Below, one piece after another: positions 33,111 to 46,521 of a DNA stretch of 64,000 nt (position 1 is its first letter; each line of letters starts with the position of its first letter). Location: NCBI RefSeq assembly GCF_035594125.1, contig NW_026973748.1:62001-126000 (forward strand), read 5' to 3'. Origin of the DNA: Scylla paramamosain (taxonomy: Eukaryota > Arthropoda > Malacostraca > Decapoda > Portunidae). A model generated the notes under the pieces. The model was given only the letters and a program-made list of their open reading frames with translations, was not told the origin of the DNA and did not search any database. The translations under genes and the position numbers were made by a program.

Positions 33111-36100
33111 TTTGCGTTTTGGTACTTGAGAACCACTTTTCTGGTAATATTTTTTTTTTCACACATAAAGCTAGTTTCGCATGCAATTTGGTGTTTTGGT
33201 AAATAAGAATGTTAAAAAGATTCAAAATACATCCATTTGGTAAAGTTGTTCTGTTTCTCAATTGAGTGTTATTCATGAATTTCAGCATTTTGGTATAAAA
33301 GAAACATCTCCATATACACGAGTTTTTGCGTGTTTTGCCTTGTGGTTCTTGTGAAACTATAAAACACTCATTTTACACGTTTCTCGTAATGTCCTTTTCT
33401 TTCCCCAATATAGAGTGCTTTGCAACTATTTTCGCGTTTTCTGTAGGTAACAAGCTCAAAAACACTCAAAATATAACTTTTTAGTAATATTATTCTATTT
33501 CTTCATATTGGTTGGTTTGCATCCATTTTAATGTTTTTCTAAGTAAAACACTAAAAAGACACGTTTTCAGTAATTTTGTTTTGGATTCCCATATAGAGTG
33601 ACTTCCATATTATTTATCGTTTTGGTGCCTAACTTGCTGAAAAACACTGAAAAGACAGGTATCTGGTAAAGTCGTTTAATTTCCTCATATAGGTGGCTTT
33701 GCATACACTTTAGAGTTTGGTACATAACAGTCCGAAAAAAAAAAGAAGCTAAAATTAACTTTTTTCATAATATTATTTTTTTCAAATAATTTCCCTGAAT
33801 TTTGCCAGAATTTTGGCATCTCGGTACCTATGAAAATAAATAACAAAAACAAATATCCTAGTTTTTATTTATTTATTTATTTTCTATATAAAGAGTATTA
33901 TTTGTGGGTTTTAACTCTTTTCGCACTTATGGAACTTAAAAACACTCATAATACACTTTTCTCGTAATGTCCTTTCGTTTCCCAAACATAGATTTCTTTG
34001 CATGTATTTAAGCGTTTTTATACGTAACAGATCAAAAACACTGAAAATTAATGTTTTTCGTAATGTTATTTTGTTTCTCCATAAAGGGTGTTTTGCATGC
34101 ATTTTAGTGTTTTGGTATGTAAGGAGCTGAAAAACACTTAAAGAGAAGTTCTTGGTAAATGTTGGTTTTATTCCCATGTAATGTCATTGCCCTGCTTTTT
34201 TTTGCTTTATTGCCTCACACGCTCAAAAACAGTCAAAAAACACTTTTTTTCTGGTAATGTCATGTGTCGTTTAATTTCCCCATATAGGTAGCTTTGCATA
34301 CACTTTAGGGTTTGGTACATAACAGTCCGAAAAAAAGCTAAAATTAACCTTTTACATAATATTCTTTTTTCACGTAATTTTCCTGAATTTTGCCAGAATT
34401 TTGGCATCTTGGTACCTATGAAGATCAATAAAAAATATGCTATTTTTTTTATTCTTTTTTATTTTTTTTCTCTATAAAGAGTGTTATTTGTGGGTTTTAG
34501 CTTTTTGGTACTTAAGGAACTTCTAAACACTCATAATACACATTCCTCGCAATGTCCTTTCATTCCCAAACATAGGGTTCTTTCCATATATTTAGGCGTT
34601 TTTATTGGTAACAAGCCCAAAAACACTCAAAATACATGTTTTTGATAATGTTATTCTGTTTTTCCATAAAGGGTGTTTTGCATGGGTTTTAGCGTTTTGG
34701 TATTTAAGGAGCTCAAAAAAACTTAAAGGCAAGTTCTTGGTAAAAGTTGGTTATATTCCCATGTAATGTGATTGCCCTGCTTTTTAGTGCTTTATTACCT
34801 AACACGCTGAAAATCACTAAAAGACACTTTTCTAGTATTTTTTTTTCCACAGTTCCGCATGTAATTTGGGGTTGGACCACTAAGAATGTGAAAAAAAAAC
34901 ACTCAAAATACACTCATTTCCTAAGATTGTTCTGTTTCTCAATTAAGAGTATTATTCATGAGTTTCAGCATTTTGGTATCTAAGAATATACAAAAAAGTT
35001 GAGTGTTTTTAAGCTTGTTACCTACAAAAAAACGTGAAAATGAATGCAAAGCAGTCTGTATTTGGAAAAAAAAAAAAAAAAGGATATTACAAGAAAATTG
35101 TATAATGAATGTTTTAATACTTTTCAAGAACCATAAGGCAAAAAACTCAAAAAACTCGTATATAAGCTTAAAAACACTCAACTTTTTTGTAATGTTATTC
35201 TATTTCTTCATATTGGTTGGTTTGCATCCGTTTTAGGGTTCTACGCTAAAACTGAAAAGACACGTTTTCAGTAATATTGTTGAAATTGCTGAAAACAAAG
35301 ACACGTTTCTTGTAAAGTCGTGTAATTTCCCCATATAGGTTGCTTTGCATGCACTTCCGTGTTTCGTACATAACTCCGGAAAAAAGCAAAAATTATTTTT
35401 TTTTCACATAATTTCCCTGAATTTTCTCAGAATTTTGGCATCTCGGTACCTATGAAGATGAATAACAAAAAAAAAAAAAATAAATTTAAATTTTTTTTTT
35501 TTTTCTCTATAAAGAGTGTTATTTGTGGGTTTTAGATTTTTGGTACTTAAGGAACTTAAACATACTCATAATACACGTTTTTCGTAATGTCCTTTCGTTT
35601 CACAAATATAGCGTTCTTTGCATGTATTTAAGCGATTTTATAGGTAACATGATCAAAAACACTCAAAATACATGTTTTTGGTAATGTTATTCTGTTTCTC
35701 CATAAAGGTTGTTTTGCATGTGTTTAGCGGTTTGGTATGTAAGGAGTTAAAAAACACTTAAAGGCAAGTTCTTCGTAAAATTTGGTTTTATTCCAATGTA
35801 ATGTGATTGTTCTGCTTTTTAGTGTTTTGTTGCATATAACGCTCAAAAACACTCAAAAGACACTTTTCTGGTAATGTCATTTTTTTCCCACATAAAGCTA
35901 GTTTCGCATGTAATTTGGGATTTTCATAACTAAGAATGTGAAAAACACTCAAAATACACACATTTGGTAAGGTAGTTCTGTTTTTCAATTAAAAGTGTTA
36001 TTCTTGAGTTTTAGCGTTTTGATATGTAAGAAACTTCTTTATATACACGAATTTTTTGCGTTTTTTGCCTTGTGGTTCTTGTGAAACTATAAAACACTCA

Positions 36101-39100
36101 TTATACACGTTTCTCGTAACGTCTTTTGCTTCCCTATATAGAGTGCTTACTATCCATTTGCGCGTTTTTTGTAGGTAAAAAGCTCAAAAACATTTTTTGG
36201 TAATGTTATTCTATTTCTTCATATTTGCTGGTTTGCATCCGTTTTAGCGTTTTTTCTACGTAAAACACTGAAAAGACATATTTTCAGTAATTTTGTTTTG
36301 GATTCACATATTGACTGACTTCCATATTATTTATCGTTTTAGTGCCTAACATGCTTAAAAACACTGAAAATACAGGTTTCTGGTTTAACTTCCTTATATA
36401 GGTGTCATGCACTTTAGAGTTTGATACATAAAAATCCGAAAAAGAGCTATAATTAACTTTTTTGATAATGTTCTTTTTTCCATATAAATTCCCTGAATTT
36501 TGGCAGAATTTTGGCATCTTGATACCTATGAAAATCAATATAAAAAAAAGCTATTTTTTAATTAATTTATTTATTTATTTTTCTCTATAAAGAGTGTTAT
36601 TTGTGGTTTTAACGTTTTAGTACTTAAGGAACTTAAAAATGGTCCTAATACACGTTTCTCGTAATGTCCTTTCGTTCCCAAACATAGGGTTATTTGCATG
36701 TATTTAAGCGTTTTTATAGGTAACATGATCAAAACACTTAAAACACATGTTTTTAGTAATGTTATTCTGTTTCTCCATAAAGGAGTTTTTTGCATGCATT
36801 TTAGTGTTTTGGTTTCTAAGGAGGTTAAAAACACTTCAAGGGAAGTTCTTGGTAAAAGTTGGTTTTATTCCCATGTAATGTAATTGCCCTGTTTATTTAT
36901 TTTATTTTTTTTTTTTGTGATTTATTGCCTAACACGCTCAAAAACACTCAAAAGACACTTCTGGTATTGTCATTTTTTTTTTAACATAGTTTCGCGTGCT
37001 ATTTCGAGTTTTGCTAAGAATCTGAAAAACACTCAAAATACACGCATATGGTAAGGTTGTTCTGTTTCTCAATTAATATTATTATTCATGAGTTTCAGCA
37101 TTTTGGTATCTAAGAAACTTCTTTATATACACGAGTTTTTGCTTTTTTTGCGTTTTGGTTCTTGTGAACCACAAGTTCTTTTGCTCAAAAATAATAAGAC
37201 ACTCATTACACACGTTTCTTGTAATATCCTTTTGTTTCCCAATAGGGAGTGCTTTGCATCCATTTTCGCGTTTTTTGTAGGTAACAAGCTCAAAAACACT
37301 CAAAATGTACCTTTTTGGTAATGTTATTTTATTTCTTCTTATTGGCTGGTTTGCATCCGTTTTAGCGTTTTTCTGCGTAAAACACCGAAAAGACACGTTT
37401 TCAGTAATTTTGTTTTACATTCCCATATAGACTGACTTGCATATTATTTAGCATTATGGTGCCAAACAAGCTGAAAACACTCATAAGACAGTTTTCTGGC
37501 AAAAACGTTTGATTTCCCCATATAAGTGGTTTTGCATGCACTTTAGGGTTTGGTACATAACAGTACGAAAAAAAAGCCTAAATTAAATTTCCTGAATTTT
37601 GCCCAAATTTTGACATCTAAGTACCTGTGAAGATGAAAAAAGAAAGGAAAAAATATCGTATTTATTTATTTTTATTTTTTTCTGAATAAAGAGTGTTATT
37701 TGTGGCTTTTAGCTTTTTGGTAAATAGTGATCTTAAAAACACTCATAATACACGTTTCTCGTAATGTCCTTTCGTTTCCCAAAAATAGGGTTCATTGCAT
37801 GTATTTAAGCGTTTTTATTGGTAACATGATCAAAAACACTCAAAATATATGTTTTTGGTAATGCTCTTTCTCCATAAAGTGTGTTTTGCATGCGTTTTAG
37901 TGCTTTGGTATATAAGGAGCTCAAAACACTTAAAGGCAAGTTCTTGGTAAAAAATGATTCTAGCCATGTAAAGTGATTCCCATGCTTTTTAGTGCTTTAT
38001 TGCCTATCACGCTCAAAAACACTCAAAAGACACTTTTCTGGTAATGTCATTTTTTTTTCCCACATAAAGCTGGTTTCGCATGCAATTTGGGATTTTGGTA
38101 ACTAAGAATGTGAAAAGCACTCAAAATACACGCATTTAGTAAAGTCGTTCTGTTTCTTAATTAAGAGTGTTATACATGAGTTTCAGCATTTTGGTATCTA
38201 GGAAACTTCTCCATATACACGAGTTTTTGCGTTTTTTGCCTTGTTGTTCTTTTGAACTATAATACACTCATTATACACTTTTCTCGCAATGTCCCTTTGT
38301 TTCCCAAAATAGAGTCCTTTTTATCAATTTTAGCGTTTTTTTGTAGGTAGCAAGCTCAAAAACACTCAAAATATACCTTTTTAGTTGTTTTTTCTATTTC
38401 TTGATATTGGTTGGTTTGCATCCATTTTAACGTTTTTCTACGTAAAACACTGGGAAGACACGTTTTCAGTAATTTTGTTTTGGATTCTCATATAAAGTGA
38501 GTTCCTTATTATTTATCATTTTGGTGCCTAACATGCTGAAAAACACTCAAAAGACAGATTTCTGGTAATGTCGTTTAATTTCCTCATATAAGAGGCTTTT
38601 TTTTTTTTATAAAATTTCTATGAATTTTGCCAGAATTTTGGCATCTCGGTACCTATGAAGATGAATAACAAAAAAAAAAAGTTTTTTTCTCTATATACAG
38701 AATGTTATCTGTGGGTTTTAGCTTTTTTGGTACTTAAGGAACTTAAAAACACTCATAATACACGATTTTCGTAATGTCCTTTTGTTTTACAAACATAGGG
38801 TTCTTTACATGTATTTAAGCGTTTTTATAGGTTACATGATCAAAAACACACAAAATACATGTTTTTGGTAATGTTATTCTGTTTCTCCATAAAGGGTGTT
38901 TTGCCTGCGTTTTAGCGATTCTGTATGTAAGGAGTTAAAAAACACTTAAAGGAAAGTTCTTCGTAAAAGTTGGTTTTATTCCCATGTAATGTGATTGTTC
39001 TGCTTTTTTAGTGCTTTGTTGCATATCACGCTCAAAAACACTAAAAAGACACTTTTTTGGTAATGTCATTTTTTTTTCCTCACATAAAGGTAGTTTCGCA

Positions 39101-40185
39101 TGTAATTTGGCATTTTCGTAACTAAGAATGTGAAAAACACTCAAAATACACAATTTGGTAAGGTAGTCCTGTTTATCAATTAAAAGTGTTATTCATGCAT
39201 TTCATCATTTTGGTATGTAAGAAATTTCTCTATATACACGAGTTTTTGCGTTTATTGCCTTGTGGTTCTTTTAAAACTATAAAACACTCATTATACACGT
39301 TTCTCGTAATGTCCTTTTGTTTCCTAATATAGAGTGCTTTACATCCATTTTTGCATTTTTTTGTAGGTAACAAGCTCAAAAATACTCAAAATATATCTTT
39401 TTGGTAATGTTATTCTATTTCTTCATAAAGGTTGGTTTGCATCCGCTTTAGCGTTTTTCTACGTAAAACACTGAAATGACACGTTTTCAGTAATTTTCTT
39501 TTGGATTCACATATTGACTGACTTCCATATTATTTATCGTTTTAGTGCCTAACATGCTGAAAAACACTGAAAAGACAGGTTTCTGGTAAAGTCGTTTAAC
39601 TTCCCTATATAGGTGGCTTTGGATGCACTTTAGGGTTTGGTACATAACAATCCGAAAAAAAAAAGCTATAAATAACTCTTTTGGTAATGTTCTTTTTTTC
39701 CACATAAATTCCCTGAAATTTGGCAGAATTTTGGCATCTCGGTACCTATAAGAATAAATAACAAAAATAAATAAATAAATAAATAAAAAATCCAATTTTT
39801 TAAATTTTTTGTTAATTATTTTTTTATCTAAATAATGTACTATTTGTGGGTTTTAGCTTTTAGGTACTGAAAAAAATAAAAAAAACACTCATAATACACG
39901 TTTCTCGTAATGTCCTTTCGTTTCCCAAACATAAAGTTCTTTGCATGTATTTAAGCGTTTTTATAGATATCATGATCAAAAACACTCAAAATACATGTAT
40001 TTGGTAATATTATTCTGTTTCTTTATAAAATGTATTTTGCATGAATTTTAGCGTTTTGGTATGTAAGGCGCTCAAAAACACTTAAAGGCAAGTTCTTGGT
40101 AAAATTTGGTTTTATTCCCATGTAATGTGATTGACCTTCCTTTTAGTGTTTTATTGCGTAACACGTTCAAAAACACTCAAAAGAC
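33111..40185 (+). repeat. Satellite array, forward block 4
   Basis: Regular HORs resume, with landmarks near 33820, 34412, 35441, 36522, 37619, 38648 and 39741. The 33820-34412 spacing is only about 592 bp, because near 34261 GGTAATGTCATG joins straight to TGTCGTTTAATTTCC, skipping several monomers. From about 39265 onward the sequence is nearly identical to the end of each 5.86-kb unit downstream, so this block ends with a partial unit. (AAAT)n tracts appear after the landmark at 39766-39790. No gene is seen. Confidence 0.92.
34992..35188. repeat. Small inversion bounded by a perfect 25-bp inverted repeat
   Basis: The arms at 34992-35016 and 35164-35188 are exact reverse complements over 25 bp (AAAAAAGTTGAGTG... 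and ...CACTCAACTTTTTT, both including AAGCTT). The roughly 147 bp between them are satellite in reverse orientation (CTTGTTACCTACAAAAAAAC, then CAAGAACCATAAGGCAAAAA), while both flanks are forward. An A17 run lies inside. Confidence 0.92.
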
Positions 40186-40665
40186 ATGCAAGGCCTCGCA
40201 TATGAGGAAATTAAAGACCTTACCAGAAATCTGTCTTTTGAGTGTTTTTCAGCATGTTAGGCACCAAAACGATAAATAATAAAGAACTCACTCTATGTGG
40301 GAATCCAAAAGAAAATTACTGAAAACCTGTCTTCTCAGTGTTAAACGTAGAAAAACGCTAAAACTGATGCAAACCAACCAATATCAAGAAGCAGAAAAAC
40401 ATTACCAAAAATGTATATTTTGAGTGTTTTTGAGCTTGTTACCTACAAAAATATAAAACGCAAAAATTGATACAAAGCACTCTATATTGGGAAACAAAGG
40501 GACATTGCAAGAAAAGTGTATAATGAATGTTTTATAGTTCAAAAAAAACACAAGGCAAAAAACGCAAAAACTCGTGTATATGGAGAAGTTTTCTAGATAC
40601 CAAAATGCAGAAACTCGTGAATAACACTCTTAATTGAGAAACAGAACAACCTTACTAAATGCGTG
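40186..40665 (-). repeat. Inverted segment A of tier-3 unit 1
   Basis: Satellite in reverse orientation between the two conserved switch points. It starts ATGCAAGGCCTCGCATATG and ends ACCTTACTAAATGCG. It includes reverse-complement monomers recognisable by GTGTTTTTCAGCATGTTAGG and CAAACCAACCAATATC. Confidence 0.9.
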
Positions 40666-43600
40666 TCAAAAACACTAAAAGGCAAGTTCTTCTTAAAAGT
40701 TGGTTTTATTCCCATGTAATATGATTGCCCTGCTTTTTAGTGCTTTATTGCCTAACACGCTCAAAAACACTCAAAGACACTTTTCTGGTAATATCATATT
40801 TTTCCCACATAAAGCTAGTTTCGCATGGAATTTGGGGTTTTGGTAACTAAGAATGTAAAAAAAACACTCAAAATACACGCATTTAGTAAGGTTGTTCTGT
40901 TTCTTGATTAAGACTGTTATTCATTAGTTTCAGAATTTTGGTATCTTAGAATCTTCTCCATACAGTCGAGTTTTTGCGTTGTTTACCTTGTGATTCTGGT
41001 GAAACTATAAAACACTCATTATATACGCTTCTCGTTATGTCCTTTTTTTTCCTTATATAGAGTGCTTTGCATCCATTTTCGCGTTTTTTTTTTATGTAAC
41101 AAGCTCAAAAACACACAAAATATACTTTTTTTGATAATGTTATTCTATTTATTTATATTAGTTGGTTTGCATGTTTTAGCGTTTTTCTACGTAAATCTTT
41201 TAAAACACACGTTTCCAGTAATTTTGTTTTAGATTTCCATATAGAGTGACTTTCATATTATTTATCGTTTTGGTGCCTAACATGCTTTTTGGTGCCTTTT
41301 GCTTCCCAATATAGAGTGCTTTCCATCCATTTTCGCGTTTTTTGTAGGTAACAATTTCAAAAACACAAATAATATACCATTTTGGTAATGTTATTCTATT
41401 TCTTCATTTTGGTTGTTTTGCATCCATTTTACCGTTTTCTACATAAAACACCGAAAAGACACGTTTTCAGTAATTTTGTTTTGAATTCTCATATAGATTG
41501 ACTTCCTTGGGTTTTATCGTGTTGGTTCCTAACATGCTGAAAAACACTCATAAGACAGTTTTCTGGCAAAGACGTTTAATTTCCCCATATAGGTGGCTTT
41601 GCATGCACTTTAGGGGTTTCGTACATAACAGTCCGAAAAAAAGCTAAATTTAACTTTTTTGATAATGTCCTTATTTCATATAATTTCCTGAAAATTTCCC
41701 GAATTTTGGCACCTCGTTACCTGTGAAGATGAATAAGAATGAAAAAAAAAATATTGTATTTTTTTTCTCAATAAAGAGTGTAATTTGTGGCTTTTAGCTT
41801 TTTCGTACTTAATGAATTTAAAAGCACTCATAATACACGTTTCTCGTCATGTACTTTCATTTCCCAAAAATGGGGTTCTTTGCATGTATTTAAGCGTTTT
41901 TATTGGTAACATGATCAAAAACACTCAAAATACATGTTTTTCGTAATGTTATTCTGTTTCACCATAAAGTGTATTTTGCATGCATTTTAGCGTTTTGGTA
42001 TATAACGAGCTCAAATACACTTAAAGGCAAGTTCTTGTTAAAAATTGGTTTTATTCCAGTGTAATGTGATTGCCCTGCTTTTTAGCTTTATTGCCTAACA
42101 CGCTCAAAAACACTCAAAAGACATTTTTCTGGTAATGTCATTTTTTTCCCACATAAAGATGGTTTCGCATGTAATTTAGGGTTTTGGTAACTAAGGATGT
42201 GAAAAGCACTCAAAATACACGCATTAAGTAAGATGGTTTTGTTTCTCAATTAAGAGTGTTGCTCCAGAGTTTCAGCATTTTGGAATGTAAGAAACTTCTC
42301 TATATACACAAGTTTTTGCGTTTTTTGCCTTGTAGTTCTTGTGAAACTATAAAACACTCATTATACACGTTCCTCGTAATGTCCTTTTCCTTCCCAATAT
42401 AGAGTGCTTTCCATCCATTTTCGTGTTTTTTGTAGGTAACAATTTCAAAAATGCTCAAAATATACCTTTTTGGTAATGTTATTTCATTTCTTCATATTGG
42501 TTGGTTTGCATCCGTTTTAGCGTTTTTCTACGTAAAACACCGATAAGACACGTTTTTAGTAATTTTGTTTTGGATTCCCATATAGATTGACTTCCATGTT
42601 ATTTATCGTGTTGGTTCCTAACATGCTGAAAAACACTCATAAGACCGTTTTCTGGCAAAGACATTTAATTTTCCCATATATGTTGCTTTGCATGCACTTT
42701 ACGGGTTTGGTACATAGCAGTCCGATAAAAGCTAAATTTAAATTTTTGGATAATGTTTTTATTTCACATAATTTCCTGAATTTTGCCCGAATTTTGGCAT
42801 CTCGGTACCTGTGAAGATGAATAAGAAAGAAAAAAATATTGTATTTTTTTTATTTATTTATTGTTTCTCAATAAAGTGTGTTATTAGTGGCTTTTAGCTT
42901 TTTGGTAATTAATGAACTTAAAAACACTCATAATACACGTTTCTCGTAATCTCCTTTCGTTTCCTAAAAATAGTGTTCTTTGCATGTATTTTAGCGTTTT
43001 TATTGGCAACATGATCAAAAACACTCAAAATACATGTTTTTGGTAAAGTTATTCTGTTTCACCATAAAGAGTGTTTTCAATGCGTTTTAGTGTTTTGGTA
43101 TATAAGGAGCTCAAAAACACTTAAAGGCAAGTTCTTGGTAAAAATTCGTTTTCCTCCAATGTAATGTGATATCCCTCTATTTTAGTGCTTTATTGCCTAT
43201 CACGCTCAAAAACACTCAAAAGACACTTTTCCGGCAAAGTCATTTTTTTTATCCCACAAGTCTATTTTTGCATGCAATTTGGGGTTTTGGTAACTAAGAA
43301 TGTGAAAAGCACTCAAAATACACGCATTTATTAAGGTTTTTCTGTTTCTCAATTAGGAGTGTTATACATGAGTTTTAGCATTTTTGTATCTAGGAAACCT
43401 CTCCATATACACGAGATTTTGCGTTTTTTCCCTTGTGGTTCTTTTGAACTATAAAACACTCATGATACACTTTTCTTGCAATGTCCTTTTGTTTCCCAAT
43501 ATAGGGTGCTTTACATCAACTTTCGCGTTTTTTTTTTGTAGGTAACAAGCTGAAAAACACTCAATATATATCTTTTTAGTAACATTTTTCTTATTCTTGA

Positions 43601-44609
43601 TATTGGTTGCTTTGCATCCGTTTTAGCGATTTTCTACGTAAAACACTGAGAAGACACGTTTTCAGTAACTTTGTTTTGGACTCCCATATAGAGTGAGTTC
43701 CATATTATTTATCATTTTGGTGCCTAACATGCTAAAAAACACTCAAAACACAGATTTCTGGTAAAGTCGTTTAATTTCCTCATATAGGAGGCCTTGCATG
43801 CACTTTAGGGTTTGGTACATAACAATCCGAAAAAAAGCTGAAATTAACTTTTTTGATAATATTTTTTTATTATATGATTGCCCTGAATTTTCCCAGAATT
43901 TTGGCATATCGGTACCTATGAATATGAATAACAAAAAAAAAATTCCTATTTTTTTAATTTTTTTTTGTTTTTTATTTTCTAAATAAAGAGTGTTATTTGT
44001 GGGATTTAGCTTTTTGGTACTTAAGGAACTTAAAAAACACTCATAATACACGTTTCTCGTAATGTTCTTTTGTTTCCCAAACATAATGTTCTTTCCATGT
44101 ATTTAAGCGTTTTTATAGATAACATGATGAAAAACACTCAAAATACATGTTTTTGGTAATGTTATTCTGTTTCTCCATAAAGTTTGTTTTGCATGCGTTT
44201 TAGCGGTTTGGTATTTAAGCAGCTCAAAAACACTTAAAGGCAAGTTTTTGGTATAAATTAGTCTTATTGCAATGTAATATGTTTGCCCTGCTTTTTAGTA
44301 CTTTGCATTTTGGATACCAAAATTGCCTATCACACCGAAAAACACTTAAAAGACCCTTTTCTGGTAATGAAATTTTTTTTCTCACATAAAGGTTATTTCG
44401 CATGCAATTTTGGGTTTTGGTAACTGAGAATGTGAAAAGCACTCAAAATACACGCATTTAGTAAGGTTGTTCTGTTTCTCAGTTAAGAGTGTTATTCATG
44501 AGTTTCAGCATTTTGGTATCTAGGAACCTTCTCCATATACACGAGTTTTTGTGTTTTTTTGCCTTTTGGTTCTTTTGAACTATATAAAAAAAAACTCATA
44601 ATACACATT

Positions 44610-44954
44610 TCCCAAAAACGTGTATTTTGAATGTTTTTCAGCTTACTTCGTACCAATACGCAAAAAATCATCCATTTCACCCTTTATAAGGTAAAGAGAC
44701 GACATTCCCAGAAAAAAATGTTATTTCGGGGATTTTCAACGTTAGCACGAAAACTCTATAGAGCATGGAAGACACTCTATATAAAAATCAAAACAACATT
44801 ATCAAAATGGTGTCTTTTGAGTGTTTTTGAGCTTCTTACATTCCAAAATGCTAAAACGCGTGCACAATAGCCTTTATCGGGAGACATTACCAAAAACGTA
44901 TGATTTAAGCGTTTTCCAGCTTTTTAGAAACCAAAACGGCTAAATGAATGTGCT
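44610..44954 (-). repeat. Inverted, diverged segment C of tier-3 unit 1
   Basis: From CCCAAAAACGTGTATTTTGA to CTAAATGAATGTGCT the satellite runs in reverse orientation, and its monomers (ACGTTAGCACGAAAACTC, ACGCGTGCACAATAGCC) are unlike the eleven HOR types. Related copies are at about 50370-50585 (shortened) and 59129-59476. Each ends at the palindrome AATCACGTGATT, after which forward satellite resumes. Confidence 0.85.
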
Positions 44955-44966
44955 AATCACGTGATT
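44955..44966. other. Perfect 12-bp palindrome AATCACGTGATT at an orientation switch
   Basis: Self-complementary 12-mer with an E-box core (CACGTG). It lies exactly where inverted segment C ends and forward satellite resumes. It also occurs at 50586-50597 and 59477-59488, at the same position in each tier-3 unit. Confidence 0.85.
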
Positions 44967-46041
44967 CAGTATTTTATTACCAAAGAAGCTCAAAAAAACT
45001 TATAATATATTTTTTGATAATGTTGTTCTGTTTTTTTATATTCTGTATAGATTGTTGTACCTAACATGAGGAAAAATCCCATTTGTTTGGTTAATTTGTG
45101 TGCATTTTGGCGTTCTTTTTTTTTGGTTCTTTTAAAACTATAAAACACTCATTATACACGTTTTTCGTAATGTCCTTTTGTTTCCTAATATTATATCCAT
45201 TTTTGCATTTTTTTGTAGGTAAGAAGCTCAAAAATACTCAAAATATATCTTTTTGGTAATGTTATTCTATTTCTTCATAAAGGTTGGTTTGCATCCGCTA
45301 TAGCGTTTTTCTACGTAAAACACTGAAAAGACACGTTTTCAGTAATTTTCTTTTGGATTCACATATTGACTGACTTCCATATTATTTATCGTTTTAGTGC
45401 CTAACATGCTGAAAAACACTGGAAAGACAAGTTTCTGGTAAAGTCGTTGAACTTCCTTATATAGGTGGCTTTGGATGCACTTTAGGGTTTGGTACATAAC
45501 AATCCGAAAAAAAAGCTATAAATAACTCTTTTGGTAATGTTCTTTTTTTCCACATAAATTCCCTGAAATTTGTCAGAATTTTGGCATCTCGGTACCTATG
45601 AGGATAAATAACAAAATAAATAAATAAATAAATAAATAAAAAATCCAATTTTTAAAATTTTTTGTTAATTATTTTTTTTATCTAAATAAAGAGTGTTATT
45701 TGTGGGTTTTAGCTTTTAGGTACTGAAAAAAATTTAAAAAACACTCATAATACACGTTTCTCGTAATGTCCTTTCGTTTCCCAAACATAAAGTTCTTTGC
45801 ATGTATTTAAGCGTTTTTATAGATATCATGATCAAAAACACTCAAAATACATGAATTTGGTAATATTATTCTGTTTCTTTATAAAATGTATTTTGCATGC
45901 ATTTTAGCGTTTTGGTATGTAAGGCGCTCAAAAACACTTAAAGGCAAGTTCTTGGTAAAATTTGGTTTTATTCCCATGTAATGTGATTGACCTTCCTTTT
46001 AGTGCTTTATTGCGTAACACGTTCAAAAACACTCAAAAGAC

Positions 46042-46521
46042 ATGCAAGGCCTTGCATATGAGGAAATTAAAGACCTTACCAGAAATCTGTCTTTTGAGTT
46101 TTTTTCAGCATGTTAGGCACCAAAACGATAAATAATAAAGAACTCACTCTATGTGGGAATCAAAAAGAAAATTACTGAAAACCTGTCTTCTCAGTGTTTT
46201 ACGTAGAAAAACGCTAAAACTGATGCAAACCAACCCATATCAAGAAGCAGAAAAACATTACCAAAAATGTATATTTTGAGTGTTTTTGAGCTTGTTACCT
46301 ACAAAAAAATAAAACGCAAAAATTGATACAAAGCACTCTATATTGGGAAACAAAGGGACATTGCAAGAAAAGTGTATAATGAATGTTTTATAGTTCAAAA
46401 AAACCACAAGGCAAAAAACGCAAAAACTCGTGTATATGGAGAAGTTTTCTAGATACCAAAATGCAGAAACTCGTGAATAACACTCTTAATTGAGAAACAG
46501 AACAACCTTACTAAATGCGTG
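46042..46521 (-). repeat. Inverted segment A of tier-3 unit 2
   Basis: Counterpart of 40186-40665, with only scattered base changes. It starts ATGCAAGGCCTTGCATATG and ends ACTAAATGCGTG before forward satellite resumes. Confidence 0.9.

Larger units (their letters stand above)
40186..46041 (+). repeat. Tier-3 satellite unit 1 (5856 bp)
   Basis: First of three tandem, nearly identical large units, counted from the forward-to-inverted switch ATGCAAGGCCT. Its order is: inverted segment (40186-40665), forward HORs with landmarks near 41715, 42805 and 43911, a second inverted and diverged segment (about 44610-44955), then a forward stretch with the landmark near 45592 and an (AAAT)n tract at 45614-45642. 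This unit serves as the reference that explains units 2 and 3. No gene is seen. Confidence 0.93.
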
